From NCBI GenBank assembly GCA_965240325.2, contig OZ251224.1, positions 1,674,001-1,738,000 on the forward strand: a stretch of 64,000 nt of DNA. Reading direction: 5' to 3'. The first letter of the stretch is position 1; each line of letters starts with the position of its first letter. Below the pieces are notes generated by a model. That model saw only the letters and a program-made list of their open reading frames with translations, did no database searches and had not been told where the DNA came from. Positions 43,505 through 53,555 of the stretch are shown piece after piece. The stretch comes from Rebecca billardiae RCC1528. Lineage: Eukaryota > Haptophyta. The position numbers were made by a program, and so were the translations under genes.

Positions 43505-44262
43505 CGCGGGTAGTTAGTGACGTAGTGATGTGCCATCGCCTTCCGGCTTCCGCGCGTGCGCCGCGCGTGCACGGGCTGACACGCCTCGATCAGGCTCGGC
43601 ACGCGTTGCAGAGGCACGGCCAGCTCTGGGGACGTCGCGCACCACCGTCGCCCGTGCAGCTCGTCCTCCTCGTAGAGTACCGTTCAGTTCCGAGGCGTAG
43701 CCCTCGCTCAGAGTCGACCCGGACGATGGACTCGGAGCCGCGGCAACCTTTGCTGGGCAGCCGGCTCCAGACTCGTGTCAGATAGTATTGAGAAAACGCC
43801 GAGGTTGGCCCTTCGGCTACTGACCCTTGCCTTGTCGGCTCCTGATACAGACACGGCGCGATTGAATAGTTGATTGAACTGATTAAAGGGACTTACATGG
43901 TCACATCGGTTCGCGGCAATCTCTATCTAGATCTATACGTCATCGCTCCTTGGACCTTGCTGCAATCTCATTGGCCGAAAAAATCGCTTGTAACGGGTTC
44001 GCGTTACGTTACGCATCCTAAAGGACGTAAGGTTTTTTGGACGGGCGTCACTCCGGCACGCTTTACTTATGAACTTGTCGTGGGCGCGACCTTTTGTCGC
44101 CGAATGGATACCTCTATGCGGTCTTAAAATTCGAAACTCGGTCTCTTCCAGCTCTGAAACTCGTCCCCCGTCCCTTTTTTCTTGATCAAAGATCGTTTTG
44201 AAACGTGGTTAGGGCCCGCACTGCGGGCTCCACGCTGCGCGCTCCGCCCTGCACCGCGGGCC
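43505..44262 (+). mobile_element. Hairpin-capped element (HCE), 5'-truncated copy
   Basis: The right end is complete: TTGATCAAAGATCGTTTTG, GGGCCCGCACTGCGGGCTCC, ending CACCGCGGGCC before AT-rich DNA. No left hairpin is present. Bases ~43548-43620 match copy 3 at ~17145-17215 inverted, fixing family membership. The left boundary is approximate. Total about 0.76 kb. Confidence 0.65.
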
Positions 44263-44314
44263 ATAATAATCATCCGGTCATCATTGTCACAATAAGAGTA
44301 TTCGTCTTAACTCA

Positions 44315-44407
<93 letters not shown>

Positions 44408-44430
44408 ACACACACACACACACACACACA

Positions 44431-44470
<40 letters not shown>
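44315..44470. repeat. Compound microsatellite (ACT)n then (CA)n
   Basis: About 92 bp of ACT trinucleotides pass directly into about 64 bp of CA dinucleotides with one GA interruption. Poly-Thr and Val/Cys frames across it are artefacts. Confidence 0.97.
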
Positions 44471-44472
<2 letters not shown>

Positions 44473-45148
44473 GACTAAGGCAGTCACTGCTATAAGACTC
44501 ACTGGCAGCTGCTTCGTCGTCATCATCTATGACATCAGCAGTCAATGAGTCATGACTGTCATGAGTAGCTAGTCATTACACGATTCGGCACTGTCCGTTG
44601 CCAGCAGCACTGATGTTAAGCAACGGTCTGAAAGTTCGTCTACTATACTATGCTGATCGACGGCACGCATTGGCTCATCCTGTTTTACTGACGCCAACTG
44701 TGCGCCATCCTGATCCTGGTCGCACACCTGACTGGGGGCACTGGGCTGCAACACCAACGGTCCAAGACGACTAATGACGAGCCGGCGACCTGAGTCGGCG
44801 GGGGACATGAACTTTGACCGGCAGGGTCTCACGCACTAGATACTCAGGCTTGAGGCGCAATTCTGTGACTCGATCAGAATTCGCGCTAGTCGTTCGTGAC
44901 ACTGTTTACGGTTACTGTTCGCATGCCATCAGGTGCCAACAGGCAGCAGTCACGCAGCCGCCTGGCCCCGCGGGCACTCTGCCACAGTCAGTGAGCCGTG
45001 AGGACCGCGCGCACACAGTGAGATCCAGCCAACTGACCCAAGGCAGGGCACACAAAGCCGAGGAGCCGGCACGAGCAGTGGACGACGGGTGCTAGGTGTC
45101 GGGTGAGCCGTCCACATGATTGCCAGCCAGCAGGGGGCTCTGAGCCCC
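44471..45148. other. Intergenic, no gene seen
   Basis: Spacer downstream of the membrane protein gene; only short frames. Confidence 0.45.
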
Positions 45149-46063
45149 CTAAGATGAGGGGGCGGCTGGGTGGCCCAGTGGAGAGGTGAGGAAGATCCAG
45201 TTCATCGGATAGCTGACGAGCGTACGCACCAGTCGCTGGTCCATACCCGCGCATAGGCCGGTCTCCGCTCCGTCAAACGCGAGGCGCTCAGTGGCCACAG
45301 AAGGCGAGCTGGCGTAGTGCGCGATGTCTGCTACAATGTCGGGCACAAAGAGGACGAAGACCCGCCACTTGGCAAACTGGCGACCGGTGCGTTGCGACAG
45401 GAGGAGAAGGATATCGAGGTACGTGAACGCATGCGACACTCGCACAAGGAAGAACTCGGGGCGGTGGAAGTCGTGCCACTTGTCTACAAGCACCCCCACT
45501 TGCTCGCCAATTGGCACCCCTGAGAGCCACGGCTGCTGGTTGGCGCAGCTCGTGGCGTGCGAAACAGCAGCGTCGAGCGCCAGCGTGAGAAGGTAGAGAA
45601 ACAGGTTGCGCACGACGTGCGCCCGATGCAGCCACTTCGCGCCACGCGCGGCAAGCACATCGACGCCATGCCCGGCAAGGAACACCACGGCCACGATCGC
45701 AGCAGCCGCTGCGAGAGAGGAGGGGTCTTGCAGGCCCTGCACGAAGCGGATGGAGCCAAGGAGACCTGGATTGCCCTCAGAGCTGCAGGTTGCGCCTGCT
45801 GCCGCTGGAGACGAGAGGGTTGTATTGCCCTCGAAGCTGCACGACCCTGGGCTTGCCGCAGGAGATGAGTGGAGTAGCGTCACCTGAGCGAGCGTGAGCG
45901 TGAGCACGACGGCCTGCGCGACCGCGTACCAGAGCGGCCACTGGATCTTGGACACGAAGCAGATCGTTGCGTCATCCTTGCAGTACAGCGCGGTTGGGAA
46001 CAGCACACCCGCCGTGACCGCCACGAGTACGACGATCGCGCAACAGCCCCAAACGACGACCAT
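45149..46063 (-). CDS. Multi-pass membrane protein of unknown function
   Basis: An intronless frame of 304 aa. Residues 1-25 (MVVVWGCCAIVVLVAVTAGV) are hydrophobic and may be a signal anchor. Further helices are visible at about 41-65, 115-140 (AAAAAIVAVVFLAGHGVDVL), 150-170 (VVRNLFLYLLTLALDAA) and 215-255 (AFTYLDILLLLSQ, VFVLFVPDIVADI). A Cys/Ser/Thr-rich loop (about 68-100) contains two similar SSPAA...EGN segments, a small internal repeat. I do not recognise the family. Codon third positions are GC-biased along the whole frame, so I think it is a real gene. The upstream side carries a mariner-like element 118 bp away. Confidence 0.6.
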   Translation of the reverse strand: MVVVWGCCAIVVLVAVTAGVLFPTALYCKDDATICFVSKIQWPLWYAVAQAVVLTLTLAQVTLLHSSPAASPGSCSFEGNTTLSSPAAAGATCSSEGNPGLLGSIRFVQGLQDPSSLAAAAAIVAVVFLAGHGVDVLAARGAKWLHRAHVVRNLFLYLLTLALDAAVSHATSCANQQPWLSGVPIGEQVGVLVDKWHDFHRPEFFLVRVSHAFTYLDILLLLSQRTGRQFAKWRVFVLFVPDIVADIAHYASSPSVATERLAFDGAETGLCAGMDQRLVRTLVSYPMNWIFLTSPLGHPAAPSS

Positions 46064-46245
46064 TGTACGTCGTGGGCCTGCGCTGGCTTGGAGTGCCCGT
46101 GCGGATTGCGGTCTGCGTGGTCACCAGCGGCGAGCCTCGGGAAAAGGCGCGCGGGGATTCGGATCCGGCGTCAATCGGCTACAGTTTACTATGATTTAAC
46201 GTGCACACTTGGTTAAGGCGTGATTAACGCCATCCAACACTGCAC

Positions 46246-46327
46246 AAAGACGGGCTGGCCAGGGTAGGGCTGGAGGCTTCGGCCGCCAGTCTGATCACCC
46301 GGAGCCCGTTATAAAGGGGAATTTAAA
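46246..46327 (-). repeat. TTATAAAGGGG short repeat, copy 5
   Basis: A reverse copy inside the mariner-like element, forming an inverted pair with copy 6. Confidence 0.85.
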
Positions 46328-46356
46328 ACAGTACCCCCATACTGCCGCCGGTGCCA

Positions 46357-46483
46357 TTTAAATTCCCCTTTATAACGGGCTCCGGGTGATCAGACTGGCG
46401 GCCGAAGCCTCCAGCCCTACCCTGGCCAGCCCCCAACCAACCACCACCCTCACCCAACCTCAAACCACTGACCGATACACCAA
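46357..46483 (+). repeat. TTATAAAGGGG short repeat, copy 6
   Basis: A forward, long-version copy including CAACCAACCACCACCCTCAC and the ACTGACCGA end. Confidence 0.85.
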
Positions 46484-47426
46484 GTGCCGGGGGGCATGCT
46501 AGTTCGGGAGCGTGTGGCAGGATCCCGGGAACGCCCTTGGATGAAAGTCGGCGTTCCTTGCCACCCGTTCAGGCGCCCGCTGTCGGGTCGGATCTGGGGG
46601 TTGGCCCGCGGCGCTCGCGGAAAACATTTCAGTTGAAATGGCTTCCGGCTGCGCGCCGGTAAAGTGGCCCTGCCAGTGGCGTGCGCGGCCTCGCCTCGCG
46701 TGCGCGCCAGTGAAGACGAAGGCTGGGCGACGGCGCGCGAGGCGGGTACGTCTGGTCGCACCTACTGACCCCTTCTGACGCTCATGGCTCGCCTCCGTAG
46801 CCTCTTCTGCGCCCATGGTCACTGCGTACGTCCATGCGTCTGCATGCCGTTGCGGCTGGCGGTGCTTGCGCCGTCGCTTCATCGCACCGGATGTGCTGCA
46901 AGGGCAAGACGCGGGCTTCCTGAAGAGAGAACATATATGCCAGCCCCATGCGCACCGGTTCAAGCCACGACTCAAGCGCATGTCGCGGACAGAAGCGGGC
47001 GCGGTAGGCAACGTTTGGCCTTCTCGGTCGGTGGCAGTCGAGTAGTGCTCAGAAGCGGAGAAGAGGCTGAGGCGGCACACTTCTGCAGAGCCGGATGTCC
47101 CTTGAGCAGTTCTTCAAATGATGGCCGCGATGCGCCGTCGCCACGGCCATGCCAGCCGCCGCAGACGACACGCGCGACGGGCGGCGCGACGGGTCTTGGC
47201 GCTCATCTCGCAGTGGCGCGCACTGCGCGCCACTGTGTCCGGGCGGAATTATGCGTACCGGGTACGCATAATTCCGCCCCGGACTCGTGTGAGTTAGGTC
47301 GGGTCGCCTGAACGGGTGGCAGAGCTGCGTGAGCGCTGCGCGGCTCCCCTTGCGGTTGGGATGACTGCTTAAATAATTACTTTACCAAGTGTGCACGTTA
47401 AATCAGAGTAAACTGTAAGAGGCGGG

Positions 47427-48593
47427 ATGTGGCCCTGCGTTGCCTGCCAGCGGCAATTCATACGACCCTCGATGCTGCTCGCGCCGGTGGTCTCCTTCCT
47501 GGTCGTGGGGATGTCGAGTGCTGCTCCAGACATTTCGGAAGAACGGGCGGATGTGCGCACAAGTGACAAGCATGCATGCGTCGACGCGGTCGTCCCCACC
47601 ATCGACATTGCTCCTTTGCGGCGTTTCACGCCCGAAGAGCTTGACGACCATTGGGCCAGCGGCTCCTTGCCGGCGGACGTGCGGCGCACTGTTGACGACT
47701 TGCGTACTGCCGGAAGCGAGTTTGGCTTCTTTCACGTCGTTGGCCATGGTGTGGATCAGGACTTGCTCGACCAGACGCACAGTCTGCAACGCGCCTTCTT
47801 TGCCAGCAGCCGCGAGAGCAAACAACCGCTGAAACGCACGGTGGACAACCTTCAGGGATGGGACGACGGTGGCTACTCGGGAGGCCAACCCGACGCCATG
47901 GAACTCCTCTCTTCCGCGTATCCTCCTCTCTCGGAGGCGCGGCGACGAGCATACGGAGAGCGGCGCCTGCCGCCTGGCGATGTCCTCCCTGGCTTCGAAT
48001 CCACGTACCTCCAGTGCAGCGAGGCCATGTTGAATGACGTGGCGAAAGCGTTGCTCCGTGGTCTCTGTATGGCCATGGGCGAGCCTCCGACGCGCCTCGA
48101 CTCCCTTCTCGACGGCGATGACCACTTGTCCAGAGCTGTAATGCTGTACTACCCCGGCCGCATCCAGCTGGACGCATCCGACCCCACGAAGATGCCTGCA
48201 CGATATGCCTCGGCAAAATTCGGGATCAACGCGCACGTGGACTCGATCTTGTTCAATGTCGTCTACCAGCAAGATACGGCTGGTCTGCAGGGTTGCCGAC
48301 CGCGCCTCGACGTTGCCAGTGCTGCCAACGAGGTCGAGTGGTTTGACCTCGCACCGGCCAGGGGGGTGTTTGCCGTGATTATTGGTGCATTCATGCAGGT
48401 GCTCTCCAACGAGTTGTTGATGGCTGGCATACATCGAGTCCCCTTGGTCAACCACACGCGCCACTCATTGTGCGTCGCCCAGTATCGCGACAGCCCCCGC
48501 GTGCACGTCCAGTCCTCACTCACAATCTTCCCATCCGCCCACCGCGCTGCGCACCCCTTGCTGCTCTGCGTGCGGTGTGAGGCAGTACATTGA
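47427..48593 (+). CDS. 2-oxoglutarate/Fe(II)-dependent dioxygenase (IPNS-like)
   Basis: The open frame gives 388 aa; the real C-terminus may be spliced. The N-terminal segment has a hydrophobic stretch (MLLAPVVSFLVVGM), possibly a signal anchor. The DIOX_N region VVPTIDIAPLRRFTPEEL and SEFGFFHVVGHGVDQDLLDQ is clear, as is the double-stranded beta-helix core: YYPGRIQL, FGINAHVDSILFNVVYQQDT (Fe ligands His and Asp), VIIGAFMQVLSNELLMAGIH with the third ligand His in AGIHRV, and the 2OG-binding Arg...Ser pair in NHTRHSL. After HSL the sequence degrades. A frame at ~48650-48780 reads CPRYTPFSAGGFRTARQ, like the usual C-terminal helix of the family, and a GTGAGG donor at 48581 with a GTGCAG acceptor at ~48645 would join it. 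The family oxidises small molecules such as hormones, alkaloids and antibiotics; the substrate is unknown. Confidence 0.82.
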   Translation: MWPCVACQRQFIRPSMLLAPVVSFLVVGMSSAAPDISEERADVRTSDKHACVDAVVPTIDIAPLRRFTPEELDDHWASGSLPADVRRTVDDLRTAGSEFGFFHVVGHGVDQDLLDQTHSLQRAFFASSRESKQPLKRTVDNLQGWDDGGYSGGQPDAMELLSSAYPPLSEARRRAYGERRLPPGDVLPGFESTYLQCSEAMLNDVAKALLRGLCMAMGEPPTRLDSLLDGDDHLSRAVMLYYPGRIQLDASDPTKMPARYASAKFGINAHVDSILFNVVYQQDTAGLQGCRPRLDVASAANEVEWFDLAPARGVFAVIIGAFMQVLSNELLMAGIHRVPLVNHTRHSLCVAQYRDSPRVHVQSSLTIFPSAHRAAHPLLLCVRCEAVH

Positions 48594-48819
48594 GTCTCCT
48601 CCCTGCCGACTCAGTCGTTCTGGGCCCGCTTCATGGTGCAGTCCAGCGCTCGTCTCCACGCTGCCCACGCTACACGCCCTTCAGCGCTGGTGGGTTTCGA
48701 ACTGCACGGCAGTCATCTGACGTCGATGGCACTCGTAATGTGCAGATAGGTGACTATCGAGTCGTCACCTGCATCTGACAGTGCATCGCCCGTCAGTGCC
48801 TGTCGGAGACGTGAGCGGC

Positions 48820-49653
<834 letters not shown>

Positions 49654-49744
<91 letters not shown>

Positions 49745-49752
49745 GTGTGTGT
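49654..49752. repeat. (GT)n microsatellite, ~99 bp
   Basis: A GT dinucleotide run with one GC interruption near the end. Confidence 0.97.
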
Positions 49753-50511
49753 CACAGTGAACAAAAACGGGATTATCGTTACGCCGTAACCCGTCGGACA
49801 CGAGCCGATTTTCGGGGAAATTCTCGCGCGGGCCGCACGAGCGCACAGAAGACGCTACGGTGCGGCCGCGCAGGCGCCTGACGAGTGCCCCGGGCATGGG
49901 ACTGCAACATCCCACCCAGCCTCCCCATCCCTCCGCCCCTCTCTGCCTCGCCGGGTTGCACGCGGCTGGCCGGTCACGTAGCTCGTGGTGAGCCATTCGT
50001 GAGCGTGGAGCCCTGCTGCTCAGTGCGGCGATGCAGCGAGGCGAAGCGGCGCGTAAGATGGCGCATCTTACTCCGAATGCAGTCTGCTGCCAGCACAGCC
50101 GCCCTCGCCGGAGTGCCTGGTCGTCACCTTCGTCGTGTGCACCTGTCGCGTGCTGCCGTCAACAAGCGAAGTCTCAGGCCTCCCCGGAGCCATTCAAACA
50201 CGCTCGTCCTCGACGAGGCGTGCGCGAGGCACCGCGCGAGCGCGGGAGCGGCCCTTCCCAGCATACTCCTGCACTGCCATCCACCTCGCCACAGCCTGCC
50301 ATGTCACACTCCTCCCCGCACGCAGTGCTTGCATGCCGCGTGCAAGTCGGTCGACTGACCTGGTAGAAGGGTGCACAGATATTTTCGACTGCGAGGAGAC
50401 GGCGACGAGCACAGGCGCGCGGCGCCGTCCCGCGCTTCATTGGGCTGTTCTAGACCAGTCGCGCGCCCGCGGCACCGCACCCGCCCTCTCCGCGTCGCGT
50501 GCCACTCCGTG
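49753..50511. other. Intergenic, no gene seen
   Basis: About 760 bp, GC-rich, open frames short and low-complexity. Confidence 0.4.
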
Positions 50512-50597
50512 GTTGGTTGGGGGCTGGCCAGGGTAGGGCTGGAGGCTTCGGCCGCCAGCCTGATCACCCGGAGCCCGTTATAAAGGGGAATTTAAAA
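50512..50597 (-). repeat. TTATAAAGGGG short repeat, copy 7
   Basis: A reverse copy, GGTTGGTTGGGGGCTGGCC to TTATAAAGGGGAATTTAAAA, immediately upstream of the segment shared with 28.0-28.1 kb. Confidence 0.85.
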
Positions 50598-50937
50598 CAC
50601 CGCGCGCGCCCTCTCGGGCGATGCGAGTCTCGCCATAGACGGCGATCTTGCGGCCGATTCGTACCCGCATGTATTCAACAAATACGACAAATCGCCGAGC
50701 TGAACGCACCTCGTCGGTCGCGCTGTGTGACGTCGCTCGCCGCAGGAATTTCGGTACGCAACGAGCGCACGGCGCACGCGCACGGCGCGGCGTGGGAGGC
50801 GGGGCGGTGGTGTCCTCGAGCCATCCTCGCCGTCGTCCCCCCCCCTCGTAGTCGCCCATCACTCCATCGCCGAGCGGAAGCTCGACGCACCGTCTGGCGT
50901 CGACGCGCGCGCCGCGATATACTATACAGTGAAGGTG
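50598..50937. other. Intergenic; contains segment shared with 28030-28125
   Basis: Bases ~50830-50925 match 28030-28125 inverted. Both shared segments have a TTATAAAGGGG repeat within about 350 bp, so they may have been moved as a unit. Confidence 0.5.
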
Positions 50938-51276
50938 ATGGTGCTTGCTGCGCTCAACGCCAGGTGCGCCTATGTGCGCGAGCTCAAGCGGTGGACGAGC
51001 ACGGTCGCGTGCTACCCGCACGTGGTCTTCGCCATCGCCCCTCGCGCCATCGTGCGACTCGGCGGCGCGCTGCACCGCGCGAGCACACAGGCGTCGGAGC
51101 ACATCGGCAAGATCATCGGCAACACGTTCCGCGACCGCACGTGCCGGGCGGGCGGGCTGAGCTCGAACAGACGCGGCACGAGCATGCCGCGAGCAGGCCG
51201 CGTCGAGCAGGCCGCCAAGCAGGTGATCGTGGGCAAGATCATGAAGACGCGCACCAACACCGTCGACAAGAACTGA
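50938..51276 (+). CDS. Small hypothetical protein, 112 aa
   Basis: A frame from the ATG at 50938 reads MVLAALNARCAYVRELKRW and ends GKIMKTRTNTVDKN. The C-terminal half is basic (SNRRGTSMPRAGRVEQAAKQ). Codon third positions are GC-rich and the composition is balanced, unlike neighbouring shadow frames, which is the only support. I do not recognise it, and it lies next to dispersed repeats, so it may be a repeat-borne relic. Confidence 0.3.
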   Translation: MVLAALNARCAYVRELKRWTSTVACYPHVVFAIAPRAIVRLGGALHRASTQASEHIGKIIGNTFRDRTCRAGGLSSNRRGTSMPRAGRVEQAAKQVIVGKIMKTRTNTVDKN

Positions 51277-51702
51277 CTCAGAACTGCCGGCTGCGACTGC
51301 GCGCAGCAAAGACGGTACAGCCGGGCGCATCCAGTGGCAGCGGGCCTGCGAGCGAGGTGCGTCTGCGCGAGATCATCCATGCGCGTCGCACCGCATCTCC
51401 ACCTCCGCCATCTGACGCCTGCGCACCGCATGCGCGCACGGCCGCGGGGTCGCGCGACGCAGGGCGATTGAGATGACATTCACGCGCGTGTCGCGGGCAG
51501 TAATAGACGAGGAGACGAGGTGGCAGGGGCTGGTGAGCGGTGTCTGGAGCATGTATTGGGTGGTTGCGCACCTGCCAGTGCCCGTCCGCGCCGGCTCAGG
51601 GTTCTTACTAGGCCGCCGGCCCGCGGCGCGCGGCGCCACCCGTAGAGTGATGGACATTTCGCCCCCATTTTCACTGATTTTGTTCACCGTGTATCATACG
51701 GC

Positions 51703-53508
51703 CTACGTGCCGAGCGACAGTCCGAGCGTGGTCTGCGCCCACTCGACCACTTGCGCGCACAGCGGGTGCGCGCGGCCGTGCGTGTGCCGCATCCCCTCGT
51801 ACGCCGCGCTGGCGTGCCGCGCGGCCTCCGCCGGCTGGTCGCAGACTGCGCTCAGCTTGGCGAGCACGAACTGGTGCACGGCCGCGTTCGCGCTGTGTGC
51901 GCCGTACGCGAGGGCGCACGCCGCCTCGTTGGCGCGCGCGTGCGCAAACGCGTCGGCCCAGCGGCCGCGCTCGATCAGCGCGGTCGTGAGCGCCGTGCGC
52001 GCACGCAGCAGCCACGCATTGCCCGGCGCGCGCAGCACGCGCGCCCACTCGGCCACAGCCGCCTGCGCGCGCTCCACCGCCGCATCGGCCGCCGCGCCGC
52101 CGCCGCGCGCGAAGCCCTCCAGCTCCCGCGCGGCCTGCTGCGCGCCGAGCCGCGCAGCACGCGCGCGCTCGAGCTCTCGCGCGGAGATGCGGCAGCCGCG
52201 CGCGCACTCGAGCGGCGGCGGGCCCGCGCCGCGAGCGCCGAGCGCCCGGCCGTCGTCGAGCCACGCGCCGCCGCACGCCGAGCACGCAAAGGCGGCGAGC
52301 GCGCGCTCGTGCGAGCTGGCTTCGGCCGAGTCGGCGCAGCGAGCGCAGGTGCACTCGAAGCTGTAGCCGTTGCGCAGCGCGAGGCGGCGCTCGTCGCGCG
52401 GCGCGGCGAGGTCGATGTAGCTGATCGTGAGCTCCTCGCCCGCGCCGAGCCGCCGGAGCGCGCGCACCACCATCACCGGCCCCTCAAACATCTGCACCGC
52501 GCTCGGCGCGCACGCGTGGTTCGCGAGCGCCGCCAGCGGGTAGACCCCCGTGCCGCGCGGCTGCAGCTCGCCGTCGTACAGGGTGTGCGCGTTGGCGCGG
52601 AAGCGCGCGAGCAGCGCGAGCAGCGCGTCGGGCGGCGTCGGCCGCCCCGCGCGCTGGAGCAGCTGCGCCGTCAGCGCCGCCACCGCGCCCATCTCTGACA
52701 GCCGATCAGCCGGCAGCTCCGAGGGCGCGGGGCAGTGCAGCGCGAGAACGGCCGAGTGCGCGCGTGGCCACGCGCCAGCCTCGGGGGCGCGCGCCGCCTC
52801 GGACGCGGCGGGCGCGGCCGCCGGCGCCGCGCCGGGCGCATCCCCGCGCGCCGCGCGTGCGAGCTCCACGCACTGCGCGAGCAGCAGCATCGTCGGCGTG
52901 GGCGTGCGCGGCGCTGCGGCGCGGAAGAGGGAGCACTCAGCCGCGTGGCCGCGCTGCCGCCACGCGAGTCGCTGGTGCGCCTTGCAGCAGTAGCGCGCGT
53001 ACTTGCAGCCCGAGCAGCGGTGGAGCTCGGTGCACTCACGCGGCGCGAGGCACACGTGGCAGAACGCGTCGGCCACCTCCGCGCTCAGCGCGAGCGCCGC
53101 CGCGTCGGCGCGCAGCATGACATCACCGCGCTCAAACCCGGCGACGGCCACGAGCCCTCGGCCGCGCGGCGCGCCATAGTCGACAGCGTCGAGCCCGAAC
53201 GGGCGGAGTAGCGCGCGCCACGTGTCCAGCGCCGCGCGCTCCTCCGGCTCCGCTGCGCGCGGCGGCGGCGCGCCGAACGAGGTGCGCGAGGCCGTCACGC
53301 GCTGCGACGCCAGCACGCCCTCCACCCACGCGGCCTCGCGCTCGGTGCGCGCCTCCTCCGCGCGCTCCTCGGCGAGCATGCGCGCCTCCTCGCGATCAAG
53401 CTCCTCGAATGTGTAGCCCGAGCCCGGCTCCCCGTCATCGTCCGAGTCGAGGTCCTCGCCGAGGTCCAAGCCCGCCAGGGGCTCGACGGTCGTGGGCGCG
53501 GCCACCAT
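51703..53508 (-). CDS. SMYD-type protein with SET domain split by MYND zinc finger
   Basis: An intronless gene of 601 aa. The N-terminal ~90 residues are acidic and helical. The SET domain starts near residue 105 (YGAPRGRGLVAVAGFERGDV). It is interrupted by a MYND finger (~148-190: CHVCLAPRECTELHRCSGCK, then YARYCCKAHQ...HAAEC), then resumes with LARFRANAHTLYD, GTGVYPLAALANHACAPSAV (the NH motif near the AdoMet and lysine site) and GEELTISYIDL, followed by the post-SET cysteines FECTCARC. The order SET-MYND-SET-postSET defines SMYD lysine methyltransferases, which act on histones and other proteins. The C-terminal ~200 residues form TPR-like helices (ERAQAAVAEWARVLRAPGNA). Its last 80 codons are duplicated at 39969-40215. 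Its start codon lies 47 bp from that of the divergent gene at 53556. Confidence 0.92.
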   Translation of the reverse strand: MVAAPTTVEPLAGLDLGEDLDSDDDGEPGSGYTFEELDREEARMLAEERAEEARTEREAAWVEGVLASQRVTASRTSFGAPPPRAAEPEERAALDTWRALLRPFGLDAVDYGAPRGRGLVAVAGFERGDVMLRADAAALALSAEVADAFCHVCLAPRECTELHRCSGCKYARYCCKAHQRLAWRQRGHAAECSLFRAAAPRTPTPTMLLLAQCVELARAARGDAPGAAPAAAPAASEAARAPEAGAWPRAHSAVLALHCPAPSELPADRLSEMGAVAALTAQLLQRAGRPTPPDALLALLARFRANAHTLYDGELQPRGTGVYPLAALANHACAPSAVQMFEGPVMVVRALRRLGAGEELTISYIDLAAPRDERRLALRNGYSFECTCARCADSAEASSHERALAAFACSACGGAWLDDGRALGARGAGPPPLECARGCRISARELERARAARLGAQQAARELEGFARGGGAAADAAVERAQAAVAEWARVLRAPGNAWLLRARTALTTALIERGRWADAFAHARANEAACALAYGAHSANAAVHQFVLAKLSAVCDQPAEAARHASAAYEGMRHTHGRAHPLCAQVVEWAQTTLGLSLGT

Positions 53509-53555
53509 CGTGCGGCCGAACGGCTGGGACTCTGGGAGCCCAGACGGCGCGAGCC
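53509..53555. promoter_or_regulatory. 47 bp between two divergent start codons
   Basis: The SMYD start (53508, minus) and the FN3/EF/SAM start (53556, plus) leave only 47 bp. Promoter and both 5' UTRs must overlap the opposite gene, or one start is further downstream. The start choices rest on the first ATGs with sensible N-termini. Confidence 0.45.

Larger units (their letters stand above)
46182..47415 (+). mobile_element. Complete mariner-like short element, 1.23 kb
   Basis: Both ends carry the same ~33 bp terminal inverted repeat beginning CAGTTTACTATGATTTAACG and continuing GTGCACACTTGG, each preceded by TA, the target-site duplication expected for Tc1/mariner elements. The interior holds an inverted pair of TTATAAAGGGG repeats (46246-46327 and 46357-46483), and a 40 bp segment near 46503 (GTGTGGCAGGATCCCGGGAA) that recurs at 62466. 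A 193-codon minus frame (47080-46499) has no DDE/DDD signature, so the element is non-autonomous. It fills most of the space between two divergent genes. Confidence 0.8.

Noticed and set aside
44205-44545. Poly-Thr / poly-Val / Cys-Val frames
   Set aside because: They come from the ACT and CA repeats.
46499-47080. 193-residue minus frame inside the mariner-like element as a transposase
   Set aside because: No DDE/DDD triad, no HTH that I can see, and too short for a Tc1/mariner transposase.
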